A stretch of 5,028 bases of DNA from DATJGF01 sp035495315 (GTDB taxonomy: Bacteria > Verrucomicrobiota > Verrucomicrobiia > Limisphaerales > UBA8199): NCBI GenBank assembly GCA_035495315.1, contig DATJGF010000233.1, positions 1 to 5,028 on the forward strand, given 5' to 3'. This document shows positions 4,523-5,028 of the stretch, piece by piece (within the stretch, counting starts at the first letter, position 1; the number at the start of each line of letters is the position of its first letter). The notes below the pieces were generated by a model that was not told the origin of the DNA, did not search any database, and was given only the letters and a program-made list of their open reading frames with translations. The position numbers were made by a program, and so were the translations under genes.

Positions 4523-4552
4523 AATATCTAGACAGAGCCAAGCTCACGTCAA
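4523..4552 (-). promoter_or_regulatory. Putative sigma-70 promoter of the DUF748-globin operon
   Basis: On the minus strand TTGACG (4547-4552; 5/6) is 18 bp from GATATT (4523-4528; 4/6). The predicted transcription start falls at or next to the ATG at 4518. The mRNA would therefore be leaderless, or translation would start at the second ATG (4488) with a leader of about 30 nt. It rests on consensus matching only. Confidence 0.35.
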
Positions 4553-4630
4553 TGGGGTCAGCACGGTGTAGGCTGCCTTGCCGTAATGACCCTGGAACTC
4601 ATCTTATAAACCCCGACACAGGCTTCCTTT

Positions 4631-4708
4631 GGGTAGGGCCGGCTCGCCGGGCCGTCCGCTTTTCTACACAGAGACAGGATCGGCCCGCTCGGCGAGCGGG
4701 CCTTACCA
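4631..4708. repeat. Second REP/BIME-like double hairpin
   Basis: The architecture matches the element at 1983-2082, with a 22-nt loop. Left arm 4631-4658 and right arm 4681-4708 are inverted at about 22 of 28 bases. The right arm is a perfect 10-bp palindrome (GGCCCGCTCG 4682-4691 with CGAGCGGGCC 4693-4702), and the left arm (GGCCGGCTCGCCGGGCC) is partly decayed. The left edge has GTAG (4633-4636); the right foot is TTAC, one base from CTAC. It lies about 80 bp upstream of the putative operon promoter. Confidence 0.7.
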
Positions 4709-4983
4709 GGCGGTAGCGAAAGACCTTTGTCGCCCACTTTGTGCCGTGACTTTGTCGAACATCGCAGGACTGTTTGCCGCAGGCCTCTAGTTTTCGTGAT
4801 TCAAATCACTTACTGACCACTTACTGACGCTTGCCCCCCGGGCGCTCCCTGGCCAGCCGGACCCACACTCGAAAGAATTCGGATTCCGCCCACCCGCTAT
4901 CGGCCGTTCGATGCGAAGGCGTGTCCTGTCTTTCCGATTTTTCCTTACGCCCCGGATTGGTATCGGACACAAGGTTTGAGTTC
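4709..4983. other. Intergenic stretch without a recognisable gene
   Basis: No tRNA, rRNA or convincing protein gene is visible on either strand. The only sizeable ORF (minus strand, 4787-4972) is Arg-rich, lacks a recognisable domain and has no good start. The stretch contains the exact 11-bp duplication at 4807-4828 and a GC-rich run around 4831-4862. It would be the upstream region if a plus-strand gene starts at 4984. Confidence 0.5.
4807..4828. repeat. Exact 11-bp tandem duplication
   Basis: CACTTACTGAC occurs twice head to tail (4807-4817 and 4818-4828) without mismatch. This suggests a recent slippage or duplication event. It resembles the other short-period arrays in the window but is not degenerate. 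Confidence 0.8.
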
Positions 4984-5028
4984 ATGCCTCACACTCGCAT
5001 CGGCAATTTGCAAAGTCAGGTAGGTCAA
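4984..5028 (+). CDS. Possible start of a gene truncated by the window edge
   Basis: An ATG at 4984 opens 15 codons without a stop up to the end of the window (MPHTRIGNLQSQVGQ). AAGG lies 9 nt upstream, a reasonable ribosome binding site. The fragment is too short to recognise a family or to exclude chance. If real, the gene diverges from the DUF748-globin operon. Confidence 0.3.
   Translation, partial: MPHTRIGNLQSQVGQ

Noticed and set aside
4540..4592. Operator-like GGGTCA...TGACCC inverted pair upstream of DUF748
   Set aside because: Only six bases pair over about 25 nt of spacing, which chance explains easily.
4830..4960. Structured RNA or tRNA in the GC-rich right-hand region
   Set aside because: No T-loop motif, acceptor pairing or other recognisable RNA family signature was found on either strand.
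4787..4972. Minus-strand 61-codon ORF near the right edge
   Set aside because: No recognisable domain, no ribosome binding site, Arg/Ser/Gly-rich composition, and it includes the 11-bp duplication.

Overview
This looks like a chromosomal segment from a soil- or freshwater-type Verrucomicrobiota bacterium (Pedosphaerales/Limisphaerales-like). The evidence is indirect: a single-domain DUF1080 protein, a lipoprotein truncated haemoglobin of a type I associate with Verrucomicrobia and Planctomycetes, a short DUF748 protein, moderately high GC, and long intergenic stretches full of hairpins and short-period repeats. No marker gene is present, so the phylum is an inference. About 63% of the window is protein-coding.

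Layout. Positions 1-458 hold no convincing gene. They carry a diverged 36-bp direct repeat, an array of four hairpins bounded by a 10-bp inverted repeat, a GTC microsatellite that can be read on the minus strand as the acidic tail of a tiny ORF, and a 10-bp tandem repeat. An exported DUF1326 protein with a Cys cluster (459-1082, minus) and a secreted DUF1080 protein (1330-1962, plus) diverge from a 247-bp spacer. The next 609 bp (1963-2571) separate two convergent transcription units and are unusually repeat-dense. They hold a REP/BIME-like double hairpin, two heptamer arrays, a CTGACG cluster, an 11-bp tandem array and an 81-bp inverted-repeat unit. Then comes a minus-strand two-gene operon: a DUF748/AsmA-like membrane-anchored protein (3277-4518) followed 27 bp later by a lipoprotein group 1 truncated haemoglobin (2572-3249). 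The last 510 bp hold a putative promoter for that operon, a second REP/BIME-like element, an exact 11-bp duplication and possibly the start of a plus-strand gene at 4984.

All four confident proteins carry export or membrane signals: two Sec signal peptides, one lipobox and one N-terminal membrane anchor. The window is therefore an envelope and extracytoplasmic gene cluster, although no common pathway can be shown. The DUF748-globin pair is the only clear operon.

The most notable signals are three. The globin lacks the usual distal-pocket Tyr and Gln. Two REP-like elements have a GTAG foot and compensatory stem changes. Degenerate tandem arrays of 7, 10 and 11 bp recur in the intergenic regions, several of them close to gene ends.
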